From contig CAZLPU010000007.1 of the NCBI GenBank assembly GCA_964561475.1, positions 1 to 64,000 of the forward strand: a DNA stretch of 64,000 nt, given 5' to 3'. A program made the translations under genes and the position numbers. This document shows, one piece after another, positions 1 to 8,080 of the stretch; within the stretch, counting starts at the first letter, position 1, and every line of letters starts with the position of its first letter. The notes under the pieces are model-generated. The model was not told the DNA's origin, ran no database searches, and saw nothing but the letters and a program-made list of their open reading frames with translations. This DNA is from CAYUYV01 sp964561475 (GTDB lineage: Bacteria; Pseudomonadota; Alphaproteobacteria; JAJFIK01).

Positions 1-140
1 CTCGCGGAGGCGCCTCGCGCCGTGAGCGAAAAAACCAGAGCGGCGGCCACCCTGTCTAGAGGTGATCGTGATTTTGCGCCCGCCGCTCTATTTGAAGCAA
101 GCGACGATCGTCCGAGGCCGTTGCGGATAGGAGGGAAAAG

Positions 141-308
141 ATGAATGTTCGGGACGCTGCATTGTCAGCCGCGCTGATCGCCGTGATTCTGGCGGTGGCT
201 GTTTCCCTTTTGAACGCCATTGGTTTTGGTGCTGATTTCAATTGGATCACTATTCCGCTTCTTGCGGCCGTAATATCTTTCCTTGTGGTTTTCCGCCGTC
301 GCCGATAG
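141..308 (+). CDS. small two-helix membrane protein (55 aa)
   Basis: This short reading frame has a clear ribosome binding site (GGAGGG, five bases before the ATG). It encodes two hydrophobic stretches, roughly residues 7-28 and 35-51, separated by a short polar turn and ending in five residues FRRRR. The basic tail would put the C-terminus in the cytoplasm. I recognise no family. Support rests on the Shine-Dalgarno site, the clean two-helix pattern and the hairpin that follows. It is inferred to be an inner-membrane peptide of unknown role. Confidence 0.55.
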   Translation: MNVRDAALSAALIAVILAVAVSLLNAIGFGADFNWITIPLLAAVISFLVVFRRRR

Positions 309-443
309 TCCCGCCATTCATGGGTGACCTCCGAACCGGGGCACTCATCCTCCGCGGGCGTGGCACGCGCTTTCAATTCAATCACGGACCATGCGGTTAG
401 AAACTCTGTAGGCTCAAACCTGATTTGTTCATCCCCAAGCGGA

Positions 444-469
444 CGGCACCCCTCGCATTGAGGGTGCCG
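444..469. terminator. hairpin between convergent genes
   Basis: An inverted repeat (arms 444-454 and 460-469, CGGCACC/GGTGCCG core with one bulged C and a five-base loop) lies between the small membrane protein gene and the convergent MAPEG gene. No T-tract follows on either strand, so a terminator role is inferred from position and stem strength. Confidence 0.4.
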
Positions 470-507
470 CCCGTGGAGGGGCTGGGATCTGAGCGCCTCG
501 GTTGTCT

Positions 508-915
508 TTAGGCGGACTGAAGCAGGATCAGCCCCAGGGCTAGGACCGACACGAGGCCTGCTATATAGAACAGGGTGCGCCAGGGATTGAGGCCCAGCAC
601 ATAGGTGATGGCATAAAGCGCCCGGGCGGCCACAAACACCCATCCCCAGAGAACCGCCGAGCCGTCGGCCCCGAGCCCGGAAATGACGGCAAGCAGGGCC
701 AGTGGCAGAAACAGGATCAGATTTTCCTGCATGTTGGCCACAGCGCGCCGGGCCCTCAGGGCATGGACGCTCATAGGTAACTCCGTGTCCCGGCTGCCAA
801 GGGCAAGGCCGATCCGCTCGGAGAGGGGGCCGCCGGCGAAAAACAGCGTGGGGCCAATGAAAATTTGCACGAGGTAAACCAGAAGGGCGGTCAGAATGAC
901 TAGGGTCATGGACAT
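508..915 (-). CDS. MAPEG family membrane protein
   Basis: A 135-residue protein with four hydrophobic helices. It shows the MAPEG-family pattern of bacterial members: a helix 1 with IGPTLFFAGG, then the charged segment HALRARRAVANMQENL that supplies the glutathione-site region, and the ARALYAITYVLGLNPWRT block near helix 3-4. The length matches the family (about 130-150). MAPEG proteins include glutathione transferases and peroxidases of membranes; the bacterial substrate is unknown. The chosen ATG has GGAG a few bases upstream; a second ATG lies two codons in. Confidence 0.85.
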   Translation of the reverse strand: MSMTLVILTALLVYLVQIFIGPTLFFAGGPLSERIGLALGSRDTELPMSVHALRARRAVANMQENLILFLPLALLAVISGLGADGSAVLWGWVFVAARALYAITYVLGLNPWRTLFYIAGLVSVLALGLILLQSA

Positions 916-1170
916 TCACTCCAGTTTTGGACGAGCGGGCACGGTCAACGGGGACAGCGGGGACCGGTGCTCTCCTTGGTGAAGAGCCCGTCAGACAAGT
1001 GGATCGCAGGGCCCGGCTGGGCTGACTTTGGTGTACATCCCAGCCAAAAGGTTCATACTGCTTCCGAACTCATAGCAGCCGTCCGTGAGCCTGTCGTAAA
1101 GGGCGGCTGTTCATCAATAAGCCATTTCCCCATAAGGCAAACACCAGCGCAATACGAGGAGGACATCTCG

Positions 1171-2013
1171 ATGGACGCACTTTCTCCGGAAACCATCCAG
1201 AGCGTGGTCGACATGCTCACGACCTACGGCCTGCGGGTCGCGGGCGGCATCGTGATACTGATTATCGGCTGGTGGCTGGCCGGCCAGGTCTCCAATGCGG
1301 TGCGCAAGGTTCTGTCCCGGCGTTCCGATCAGACCCTGGCGGGATTTGTTGCAAGCCTGGTGCGGTATCTGGTGATCGCTTTCGTGGTGATCGCGGTGCT
1401 GAACCAGTTCGGCGTGCAGACCGCCAGCCTCATCGCTGTTCTCGGTGCCGCGGGCCTGGCCATCGGTCTCGCTCTCCAGGGCACCTTGTCCAGTGTCGCC
1501 GCCGGGGTTCTGCTTCTGGCTTTCCGTCCGTTCCGGGTGGGTCAGTATGTCGAGGTCGGCAGCCATGCGGGTACGGTCAAGGCGCTCACTCTGTTCACTA
1601 CGGAACTGGCGACGCCGGACAATGTCCAGATCATTCTACCCAACGCCCAGGTCTGGGGCGAGCCGATCGTCAACTACTCCCACCACAGCCAGCGCCGGGT
1701 GGATTTCACCCTGGGGATTGCCTATGGCGACGACATCGGCCGGGCCATGGATATTGTTCGTAAGGTGATCGATGCCGATGAGCGGACCCTGAAGGATCCC
1801 GAGCCCCAGATCGTGGTGGGCGCGCTGGGTGCGAGCAGTGTCGATATCATCGTGCGGGTCTGGGCCAACAGCGGCGATTACTGGCCCCTCAAGTTCGATC
1901 TGACCCGGGATTTCAAGGAAGCCTTCGACGATGGCGGCATTTCCATTCCCTTCCCCCAGAGCGAAGTGCATCTCTCCGACCATGCCTTGAAAGCCCTGCG
2001 CGGCGCGGCCTGA
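1171..2013 (+). CDS. small-conductance mechanosensitive channel (MscS family)
   Basis: At 280 residues this matches E. coli MscS (286). It has an N-terminal helix (about 12-38), a second helix (about 52-75) and the Gly/Ala-rich pore helix with AVLGAAGLAIGLALQG and LLLAFRPFRVGQYVEV. A soluble beta/alpha domain with the VNYSHHSQRRVDF segment follows. It opens on membrane tension to release solutes during hypo-osmotic shock. I place the start at 1171 because GAGGAGG lies just upstream and MDALSPETIQS is the usual N-terminus. The frame is open further upstream to 967, but that part looks non-coding. Confidence 0.92.
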   Translation: MDALSPETIQSVVDMLTTYGLRVAGGIVILIIGWWLAGQVSNAVRKVLSRRSDQTLAGFVASLVRYLVIAFVVIAVLNQFGVQTASLIAVLGAAGLAIGLALQGTLSSVAAGVLLLAFRPFRVGQYVEVGSHAGTVKALTLFTTELATPDNVQIILPNAQVWGEPIVNYSHHSQRRVDFTLGIAYGDDIGRAMDIVRKVIDADERTLKDPEPQIVVGALGASSVDIIVRVWANSGDYWPLKFDLTRDFKEAFDDGGISIPFPQSEVHLSDHALKALRGAA

Positions 2014-2062
2014 GGTCCGTGATCCGGCCCCCTCGGGGCTGGAACTTGCCAAACCAATCAGC

Positions 2063-2087
2063 GCCCGCGGCCGGAAGTGCCGCGGGC
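2063..2087 (+). terminator. hairpin after mscS
   Basis: A perfect 8-bp stem (GCCCGCGG at 2063-2070, CCGCGGGC at 2080-2087) with a nine-base loop lies 50 bases after the mscS stop. No T-tract is present, so termination is inferred only. Confidence 0.4.
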
Positions 2088-2143
2088 TGCGTCATTTCAT
2101 GGGCCCGTTCGCCACGGACGACCACCCTTTTCACGGACATGCC

Positions 2144-3721
2144 ATGACCGGGTTCAACGCCCAGGCGCCTCTTCTCGCGGATCTACTCTGCCTGCACAGC
2201 AAATGGCTCAAGGATAAGCCCGCCTTCTATCATGGCCAGGCGGTGGTGACCTGGCGCGGTTTCACCGACGCGGTGTGCCGGGTCGCCAATGGCCTGCTTG
2301 CCGGCGGCATCGCCCGCGGGGACCGGGTGGCCCTGGTCATGAGCCCGGATACGGCGGCGGCAGAAAGCCTGTTCGGCATACTGATGGCCGGTGGTGTGGC
2401 GGCCCCTCTCGATCCCCAGGCCTCGGGGAAGGATCTTCTCGAGCGGATCGGGGCACTCAAACCCCGGGTGCTGATTGCATCGGCGGACCAGTGCCCCCGG
2501 CTGGAGACCATGCGGGACCGGCTCGAAGGGTTGGGGATTACATCCTTCATCAGCACAAGGACCACGGGCGGTGAGAGGGAGATTGTCCTGCCCGCCGGCT
2601 GGCTGGCTTACGGTCTGTGGAAGAACGCCCAGGGATCGGGTTTTCCCGGTATTGCCGTGGAGGGCACCGATCCGTGCACTATTCTGTACACGGCTGGCAC
2701 GGCCGGTGCCGCCCGGGGGGTGGTTCATAATCATCGGGCCCGGGCAGACTGGGCCGGATACCTGGCGCCGGCCCTGGAGTACCGGCCCCTGTCCGTGACC
2801 CTCTGGCAGGGGGGCGTTCACACCCAGCTTGGCCTGTCGTCCCTGTTGTGCAGTCTGTCCCTCGGGGCGAGCACTGTCGTGCTTGAGCGGTTCGAACCCG
2901 GAGCATGGCTGGATCTTGTGGAGGCCCGCGGGGTCAACCATGCGGTGCTGTCGCCGTTCCATGCCCAGCTGGTGCTGGACGATCCGGATTTCATGCCCCA
3001 TCGGGTGGCAGGCCTTGAGACCCTGATCTGTGCCGAGGCCACCTTGTTCCGCGCCCTGCGCAATCGGATCACCGACGCATTCCCCAATCCGCCGGTGGAG
3101 ATCTATGCCCTGACCGAGGGCGCCCAGACCGTGCTTTATCCTCAAGATACGGATCGAAAAAGCGGCTCCGTCGGCAAGCCGGTCCGGGGCACCGATGTCA
3201 AGATCATCGACGGGGCGGGGGTGGAACTGGGGCCCGGCGTCATCGGCGAAATCGTGGTGCGGGGACCCACCCTGATGACCGCCTATTGGGGGGACACAGA
3301 CAGACACGGGCATGACCCCTGGTTGGATCCGGAGGGGCGGGCCTGGTTGCGCACCGGTGATGCGGGGCGGTTCGATGATGAAGGCTATCTCCAGGTGGTG
3401 GACCGGATCAGTGATTTGATCGTCTCCGGGGGCATGGCGATCTCCTCAAGCGGCATCGAAGGGGTGATCGCCAGTCATCCGGGGGTGGCCGAGGTGGCTG
3501 TGATTGCGGTGCCCAATGATGATCTGGGGGCGGAACCTCTCGCCCTTGTTGTGCCTCGGGCCGGTGTGGCGGTCACGGCGGATGCGATCCTGTCCTGGGC
3601 CAACCGCCAATTTGTCCGCCCCAACCAGATCACCCGGCTGGAGCTTCGGGACATTCTGCCCCGCAACCCCACGGGCAAGGTCATGAAGAGCATTCTGCGC
3701 CGGGAATTCTGGCAAGCCTGA
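2144..3721 (+). CDS. acyl-CoA synthetase / AMP-dependent ligase
   Basis: A class I adenylate-forming enzyme of 525 residues. Visible core motifs are the P-loop ILYTAGTAGAARG (about residue 178), the A5 motif YALTEGAQT, the hinge region WLRTGDAGRFDDEGYLQVVDR with SDLIVSGG, and the C-terminal catalytic lysine in NPTGKVMKS (about residue 511). It should activate a carboxylic acid to an acyl-AMP and then the CoA thioester; the substrate cannot be read from the sequence. The ATG at 2144 is preferred because an in-frame ATG at 2099 falls just after a hairpin and has no binding site. Neither start is strongly supported. Confidence 0.85.
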   Translation: MTGFNAQAPLLADLLCLHSKWLKDKPAFYHGQAVVTWRGFTDAVCRVANGLLAGGIARGDRVALVMSPDTAAAESLFGILMAGGVAAPLDPQASGKDLLERIGALKPRVLIASADQCPRLETMRDRLEGLGITSFISTRTTGGEREIVLPAGWLAYGLWKNAQGSGFPGIAVEGTDPCTILYTAGTAGAARGVVHNHRARADWAGYLAPALEYRPLSVTLWQGGVHTQLGLSSLLCSLSLGASTVVLERFEPGAWLDLVEARGVNHAVLSPFHAQLVLDDPDFMPHRVAGLETLICAEATLFRALRNRITDAFPNPPVEIYALTEGAQTVLYPQDTDRKSGSVGKPVRGTDVKIIDGAGVELGPGVIGEIVVRGPTLMTAYWGDTDRHGHDPWLDPEGRAWLRTGDAGRFDDEGYLQVVDRISDLIVSGGMAISSSGIEGVIASHPGVAEVAVIAVPNDDLGAEPLALVVPRAGVAVTADAILSWANRQFVRPNQITRLELRDILPRNPTGKVMKSILRREFWQA

Positions 3722-3895
3722 CGGCCCTTTCCAACAACCCGTGCGGTCGGCCATCCGGAAGGCGTCAGGCTGACCCTGTCCTGAACCGGAACTGGTGTCG
3801 TGCCCGCATTCGAAAAGGCGTCTTCGGTCCGGTGAACCCGCTGTTAAGCCTGGGATCGTAGGACTGACCCTGGGTTTTTACGGATCGGCTGCCTT

Positions 3896-3959
3896 GAGGT
3901 CTTGGCAATTGGAGGCCTCGGTAACTGGATGTCTTGGTAAGTGGAGGTCTGGGCAAAAG
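3896..3959 (+). repeat. four tandem copies of a 16-bp unit
   Basis: Four head-to-tail 16-bp units (3896-3911, 3912-3927, 3928-3943, 3944-3959) follow a consensus GAGGTCTTGGTAANTG. The array ends exactly where a probable GTG start codon begins at 3960. Each unit carries a purine-rich GAGG or GATG core, so copy number would change the spacing and number of Shine-Dalgarno-like sites. Confidence 0.85.
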
Positions 3960-4385
3960 GTGACCCCGTGGCAGGGAACAGTCCGTGTCCGGCAGGCAGG
4001 GCACACAGGCGGAGTGGACGGGCAGGGTGCGTCCTGGCGCCAGGCAATCCCCGCTGCAATCCTGGTTCTGATGGTTCTGACCGTGCTGGCCATTGACACC
4101 CTGATGCCCCGGGCCGGACGGCCCCTCATCCTGATCGCCGCCCCGTCAACCGGGGATGTGCAGGAGGATCCGGTCATCCGTGTGGGACGCCTTGGCGGAC
4201 GCGTGCTGTCCAGTGATCGGCGCAGCGGGGCCATGCTGGCTCTGTTCGATCCGGTTCCGTCCCTTGAGGCTATTTGGCGGGAAGGCTACTGGTTCGCCGT
4301 CGATGCGGAAGGCCTGCAGGGGTGCATGCCGGGGCTTGAGGCCCGTTTTCCTGGACTGAGGAGCGTTGGAAATGCAGGAGATTGA
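3960..4385 (+). CDS. hypothetical single-pass membrane protein
   Basis: About 141 residues if the GTG at 3960 is used. It has a basic N-terminal segment, one transmembrane helix (AAILVLMVLTVLAIDTLM, about residues 32-50), then a roughly 90-residue soluble domain with an RVGRLGGRVLSSDRRSGAMLAL stretch and one cysteine near the end. I recognise no family. Its last 14 bases overlap the start of the chemoreceptor gene, so the two are probably translationally coupled and may work together. The start is uncertain: the frame is open to another GTG at 3795, which would include the 16-bp repeat array as coding. Confidence 0.55.
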   Translation: MTPWQGTVRVRQAGHTGGVDGQGASWRQAIPAAILVLMVLTVLAIDTLMPRAGRPLILIAAPSTGDVQEDPVIRVGRLGGRVLSSDRRSGAMLALFDPVPSLEAIWREGYWFAVDAEGLQGCMPGLEARFPGLRSVGNAGD

Positions 4386-6132
4386 CCGCATCCGTCACAA
4401 GGCATTCCTTGTGCTGAACCGGTTCACGATCGCCCATCTGCCCCTCATTCTCATCCTGTCGTGGCTGGTGGGAGCCGATCCGCTGGTGCCGGGTCTTCTG
4501 GCCTCTGGAGTGGCCGCGACTGCTGCCGTCCTGTTGTGGCAGGGGACTGGAAACCTGGGCAACCGGATCACCACCGGGGTCTGTCTGATCCTGATGGTCT
4601 CCCTGTGTGTCTACGTGCTGCGGGGTCACCCGTGGCAGGTGGACATGCATATGTATTTCTTCGCGGTCCTGGCCATACTCGTGTCCATGCTCGACTGGCG
4701 GGTTCTCGTCGCGGGGACCCTGACGGTTGCCGCCCATCACGTCCTGGTCAATTTCCTTCTGCCGGCGGCCGTTTTCCCCGGCGGTACCGATACGCTCAGA
4801 GTGGGGCTTCATGCTGTGATCCTGGCCTCGGAGGCTGGTGTGTTGGTTTGGATCACCATACGCATGATCGCCACCCTGGAGGAAGCCGATCAGTCCCGTG
4901 ATGTATCCGCAAGGGCAAGGCAGGAAGCCGAAAGGCTCATGGCGGAAAATGTGGAGACCAATCAGCGCGCCGCGACGGCCGTTCAACAGGCCGCCCAGTC
5001 CATGGCCGAGGATGTGGAAGCCCGCTATGACACGGTGGTGCAGGAAGTCTCCAAAACCAGTTCCGTCCTGAAATCCCTGACCACGGACATGTGCGGCGCA
5101 TCCATGCGGGTGATGAGCAATGCATCCGATGTGGCGATTGCCACGCAACGCTCCCAGCAGAACCTGTCCGCGGTCTCCGGAACCACCGGTGACCTGATCG
5201 CTGCCATCGCCGATATTGGCCGGAAAATGGACCAGTCCATGAACGCCGCCGATCAGGCCGCCGCGTCCGGCGCCGGGGCGGAAGAAATCATCGGCTCTCT
5301 CTCGGACGCCGTGTCCACCATCGGCGAAGTGGCCAATCTGATCAATGACATCGCCTCCCGGACCAACCTGCTCGCCCTTAATGCCACAATCGAGGCGGCG
5401 CGGGCCGGGGAGGCGGGCCGGGGTTTTGCGGTTGTCGCGGGCGAAGTGAAGACCCTGGCCGTGCAGACGGCAAAATCCACGGAAGAAATCTCCCTACAGA
5501 TCAACCGTGTCCAGAGCAGAACCAACGAGGCGGTCGCGGCGGTCAAGGGCATTTCAAGTCAGTTGGCCCAGGTTCGCGTCCTCAGTGAGGAGGCATCGGC
5601 GGCGATCGATACCCAAAACCGCGCGACGGGACAGATTTCCGCCAATATCGATGCAACCCGCGCAACCGCCGCCGAAGTGGCGGACAAATACAATTCCGTC
5701 TCAGCCGACGCTGAACGATCGGAGCAGATTTCCAGGGACCTGGAGGTGACCGTGGACCACCTCATGGAGATGATCGGCAAGATGCGCTCCGAGATGGTCC
5801 GGATTGTGCGCACCTCCCTGGAGGACGCGGATCGGCGTCGGTCCAGACGGGAGCCGGTGGCCCTCGACTGTGTCATAACCCTGCCCGATGGTCGGCGGCT
5901 TGAGGCCCAGGTGGTCAACATTTCCGAAGGCGGTATCAGACTGGAGGCGGGCGGACTTGACGGTGAGACCCTCGCCGGAGAGTTCACGGTGGAACTGCCG
6001 GAAGACCCAGGCCTGCCGCGCACGGGACACCAGACCGTGGTCGTGGTCCGCCACAGCGGTTCGGACCTCCACGGACAGTTCCTCGATGCCGGATCCGCTC
6101 GGGAGGCGGAGGACCGAACTCTCGCCGCATGA
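4372..6132 (+). CDS. methyl-accepting chemotaxis protein with C-terminal PilZ domain
   Basis: A 586-residue chemoreceptor. The first ~165 residues form about six hydrophobic helices with no large periplasmic sensor domain; they include the WQVDMHMYFFAVLAILVSMLDWR block. A coiled coil and the canonical signalling hairpin tip follow (INDIASRTNLLALNATIEAARAGE... near residues 320-345), which contacts CheA and CheW. The last ~100 residues carry both PilZ signatures, an arginine-rich RRRSRRE and NISEGG, which in known PilZ proteins bind cyclic di-GMP. It therefore probably couples c-di-GMP to chemotaxis. The ATG at 4372 follows GAGGAG; a TTG two codons earlier is less likely. Confidence 0.92.
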   Translation: MQEIDRIRHKAFLVLNRFTIAHLPLILILSWLVGADPLVPGLLASGVAATAAVLLWQGTGNLGNRITTGVCLILMVSLCVYVLRGHPWQVDMHMYFFAVLAILVSMLDWRVLVAGTLTVAAHHVLVNFLLPAAVFPGGTDTLRVGLHAVILASEAGVLVWITIRMIATLEEADQSRDVSARARQEAERLMAENVETNQRAATAVQQAAQSMAEDVEARYDTVVQEVSKTSSVLKSLTTDMCGASMRVMSNASDVAIATQRSQQNLSAVSGTTGDLIAAIADIGRKMDQSMNAADQAAASGAGAEEIIGSLSDAVSTIGEVANLINDIASRTNLLALNATIEAARAGEAGRGFAVVAGEVKTLAVQTAKSTEEISLQINRVQSRTNEAVAAVKGISSQLAQVRVLSEEASAAIDTQNRATGQISANIDATRATAAEVADKYNSVSADAERSEQISRDLEVTVDHLMEMIGKMRSEMVRIVRTSLEDADRRRSRREPVALDCVITLPDGRRLEAQVVNISEGGIRLEAGGLDGETLAGEFTVELPEDPGLPRTGHQTVVVVRHSGSDLHGQFLDAGSAREAEDRTLAA

Positions 6133-6214
6133 CCCGGCCTGAAAGTCTTGCTCCGTACTTGCTGGCACCCTTTCCGGTGATCTGACCCTTGCGCTGACAT
6201 ATCCCTTGCGATGT

Positions 6215-6232
6215 CCGGGGCTATGGCCCCGG
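6215..6232. terminator. hairpin between convergent genes
   Basis: A perfect 7-bp stem, CCGGGGC/GCCCCGG with a TATG loop, ends one base before the stop codon of the reverse-strand chitosanase gene and lies 80 bases beyond the chemoreceptor stop. It could serve either strand. There is no T-run. Confidence 0.4.
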
Positions 6233-7168
6233 TCAGAAGTCGAGCATGTCCAGTTCCGTGGGTCCCACCGTGCCCGTGACCGGATAGCTCATGGTGTCCT
6301 GTAACAGGCGCACCGCCTCCACGGTCTGGGGCCCGTAAATCCCATCCGCCACCACATCCCGGCCCACGGACAGGGCTGAGAGAGCAAGCTGGACGATGCG
6401 CACATCCTGTCCCCGCATGAGGGGGCTTGTGAGCTCCAGAACCCGGGAGCCGGGCATGGGTCCGCTATAGACATCCGCGCCGGGCCGCTTGAACAGAGCA
6501 GGGGAGAGTTCCACACCCCGGATCACGATGGGCAGGCGCAGGTCCCAGTTCCCCAGCCGGATCAGTTCCGCGAACACCGCCATGCGCCAGGCATCCTTGC
6601 CCATGATCTTGCGCCGGTGGGCGAGCAGCCAGGCGCGGCGCTCCTCTACATAGGCGGCGAGCCATCGGGATTCCCCCAGGTCCTGGATCGTGTCGTGGGC
6701 CTTCACCGTGCGTCGGCGCACCCCTTCCCAGGAGCCGTGGCGCAGGGAATCGGCCACCACCGCGCGGCCAAGGGCCGTGGTCAGGCCCCGGCGCTCCGCC
6801 TCGGCCATGGCCCGGGTCCAGCCCTGGGCCTCCCAGGCGTCCTCCTGGATTTCAGCCATGGCCGGATCGTCGGCGGCGGCCCGCAGGAGGTTCTGGAAAT
6901 ACCGGTCCGTGGTGAGGGCCGGATTGCGGTCGCGCAGTGTCGTGCGGAAAAGCTGAAAGGGTTTGCCGTGGCGGGCCCTGTCGTGGCTCTCATAGGCCTT
7001 GACGATGCGCCCCAGGGAGCCGTCCCTGAGGGTGGCATCGCTCGCCCCGTAGATGAGGCCCCCATGTTCCCCGGGATCGGCGGTGATGGCGGCGTACTGG
7101 GGCAGGGGCGTGCCGGTCTCGAACAGGCGCAGGATGGCCTTGGCGGTCTGGATTTGAAGCGGTGTCAT
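6233..7168 (-). CDS. GH46-like chitosanase with C-terminal peptidoglycan-binding domain
   Basis: 311 residues from the ATG at 7168. The N-terminal ~220 residues follow the GH46 layout: AKAILRLFETG with the putative acid Glu17, the Gly-rich GEHGGLIYG stretch, DAWEAQGWTRAMAEAE, a YVEERRAWLL helix, and the final LIRLGNWDLRLPI. The last ~70 residues are a PG_binding_1 repeat (RGQDVRIVQLALSAL...DGIYGPQTVEAVRLLQ). No signal peptide is visible from this start, so the protein may be cytoplasmic, phage-derived, or exported by another route. GH46 enzymes hydrolyse chitosan; with this tail the target could be a cell-wall polymer. The second catalytic carboxylate was not assigned. Confidence 0.75.
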   Translation of the reverse strand: MTPLQIQTAKAILRLFETGTPLPQYAAITADPGEHGGLIYGASDATLRDGSLGRIVKAYESHDRARHGKPFQLFRTTLRDRNPALTTDRYFQNLLRAAADDPAMAEIQEDAWEAQGWTRAMAEAERRGLTTALGRAVVADSLRHGSWEGVRRRTVKAHDTIQDLGESRWLAAYVEERRAWLLAHRRKIMGKDAWRMAVFAELIRLGNWDLRLPIVIRGVELSPALFKRPGADVYSGPMPGSRVLELTSPLMRGQDVRIVQLALSALSVGRDVVADGIYGPQTVEAVRLLQDTMSYPVTGTVGPTELDMLDF

Positions 7169-7572
7169 GGCTGTGGCGTATCGCAGGCGGCTGAAAAAGT
7201 CATGGCGCCCCAACCTGTTTGTGGTGCCGGCGCGGTTTCCATCTGGTGGTTGCCACCGGTTGGTTGCCATCGGGTGGTTGCCATGGAGCCGGCGCCGTTT
7301 GCTCTGATCGCCTGCCATAGCATGATCCGGCGGCGGATTGCGCCATCGCGCCCCTGGGCAGAAGAGGCTATACCGAAGGGCGTCGGGCGGCGCCTGTGCC
7401 ATAGCCGGGAGCAGGGACCCATCCAGGGCGCGCGACGGCCACCAAGCCCGTTGTGCAGGCGGGAAAGCTGTTCTTGCAGGCCAGCAACCCGGTCTTGAGG
7501 GATGACTTCGTAAAGTCCGTCCCGTATGCAAGGGGCTGACAGTCAGGATTCGATCAACGGACGGAGGCCCCC
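7169..7572. other. intergenic stretch between divergent genes
   Basis: No convincing gene is visible between the chitosanase start and the NDUFS4 start. The reverse frame stays open through it, but its composition is repetitive (NRWQPPDGNR-like) and no better start is seen. It holds the 14-bp repeat array at 7244-7285 and presumably both promoters. Confidence 0.4.
7244..7285. repeat. three tandem copies of a 14-bp unit
   Basis: Three adjacent 14-bp units (7244-7257, 7258-7271, 7272-7285) share the core GGTTGCCA, and a partial fourth copy precedes them. They lie upstream of the chitosanase-like gene, on its 5' side. Confidence 0.75.
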
Positions 7573-7878
7573 ATGCTGGCCCGCATCTACCGCCCGGCCA
7601 AGACCGCCATGCAGTCCGGCCGACGCAACACCAAGCGCTGGGTTCTGGAATTCGAAGCCGAGGAATCGCCGACCCTGGACCCGCTCATGGGCTGGACCAG
7701 TTCCGGCAACACCTCCCGTCAGGTGCGCCTTTATTTCGATACCTGCGAAGAAGCGGTGGCCTACGCCCAGCGCAACAAGATCCCCCATCAGGTCCTCCCG
7801 GACCACGACAGCACCCCTCGGCCCAAGGCCTACGCGGATAATTTCGCCTACGACCGGGTCGAACCCTGGACCCACTGA
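7573..7878 (+). CDS. NADH dehydrogenase (complex I) NDUFS4-like accessory subunit
   Basis: A 101-residue protein of the 'ETC complex I subunit conserved region' family, the alphaproteobacterial relative of mitochondrial NDUFS4 (18 kDa subunit). Recognisable parts are the N-terminal ARIYRPAKTAMQSG, then W-x-LEFE, PLMGWTSSGNT, a LYFDTCEEAVAYAQRN helix, and YADNFAYDR near the C-terminus. It is a stabilising accessory subunit at the NADH-oxidising arm. GGAGG lies five bases before the ATG. It stands alone, not in a nuo operon, as is common for this subunit. Confidence 0.93.
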   Translation: MLARIYRPAKTAMQSGRRNTKRWVLEFEAEESPTLDPLMGWTSSGNTSRQVRLYFDTCEEAVAYAQRNKIPHQVLPDHDSTPRPKAYADNFAYDRVEPWTH

Positions 7879-8003
7879 CACCCGTTGCGTCTGGCGCGCA
7901 CCTCCCGATCTATAGCGGCCCATGGTGCGCAAGGGCGGGGGGGGGCACAGCCCAAACCCCTCTTGCCTCCCGGCCCGCCCCGCCTGTAGCGTGCCCCCCA
8001 CAT

Positions 8004-8080
8004 GGCCCCGTAGCTCAACTGGATAGAGCAGCGGACTTCTAATCCGCAGGTTGAGGGTTCGAGCCCTTCCGGGGTCACCA
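8004..8080 (+). tRNA. tRNA-Arg (anticodon UCU)
   Basis: A full cloverleaf can be folded. The acceptor stem GGCCCCG pairs with CGGGGTC (one G-U), the D-arm has AGCTCAACTGGATAGAGC, the anticodon stem GCGGA/TCCGC encloses the loop CTTCTAA (anticodon TCT at 8038-8040), the T-arm has GGTTCGAG, and CCA is encoded. It reads AGA/AGG, rare arginine codons in this GC-rich DNA. The more AT-rich block directly downstream suggests it may have served as an integration site. Confidence 0.96.

Noticed and set aside
967..1170. Extended N-terminus of the MscS channel
   Set aside because: The upstream codons look non-coding and the strong GAGGAGG site belongs to the ATG at 1171.
7937..7945. Run of nine G between NDUFS4 and tRNA-Arg as a phase-variation tract
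   Set aside because: It lies between genes, 59 bases before the tRNA, and not within a reading frame or obvious promoter spacer.
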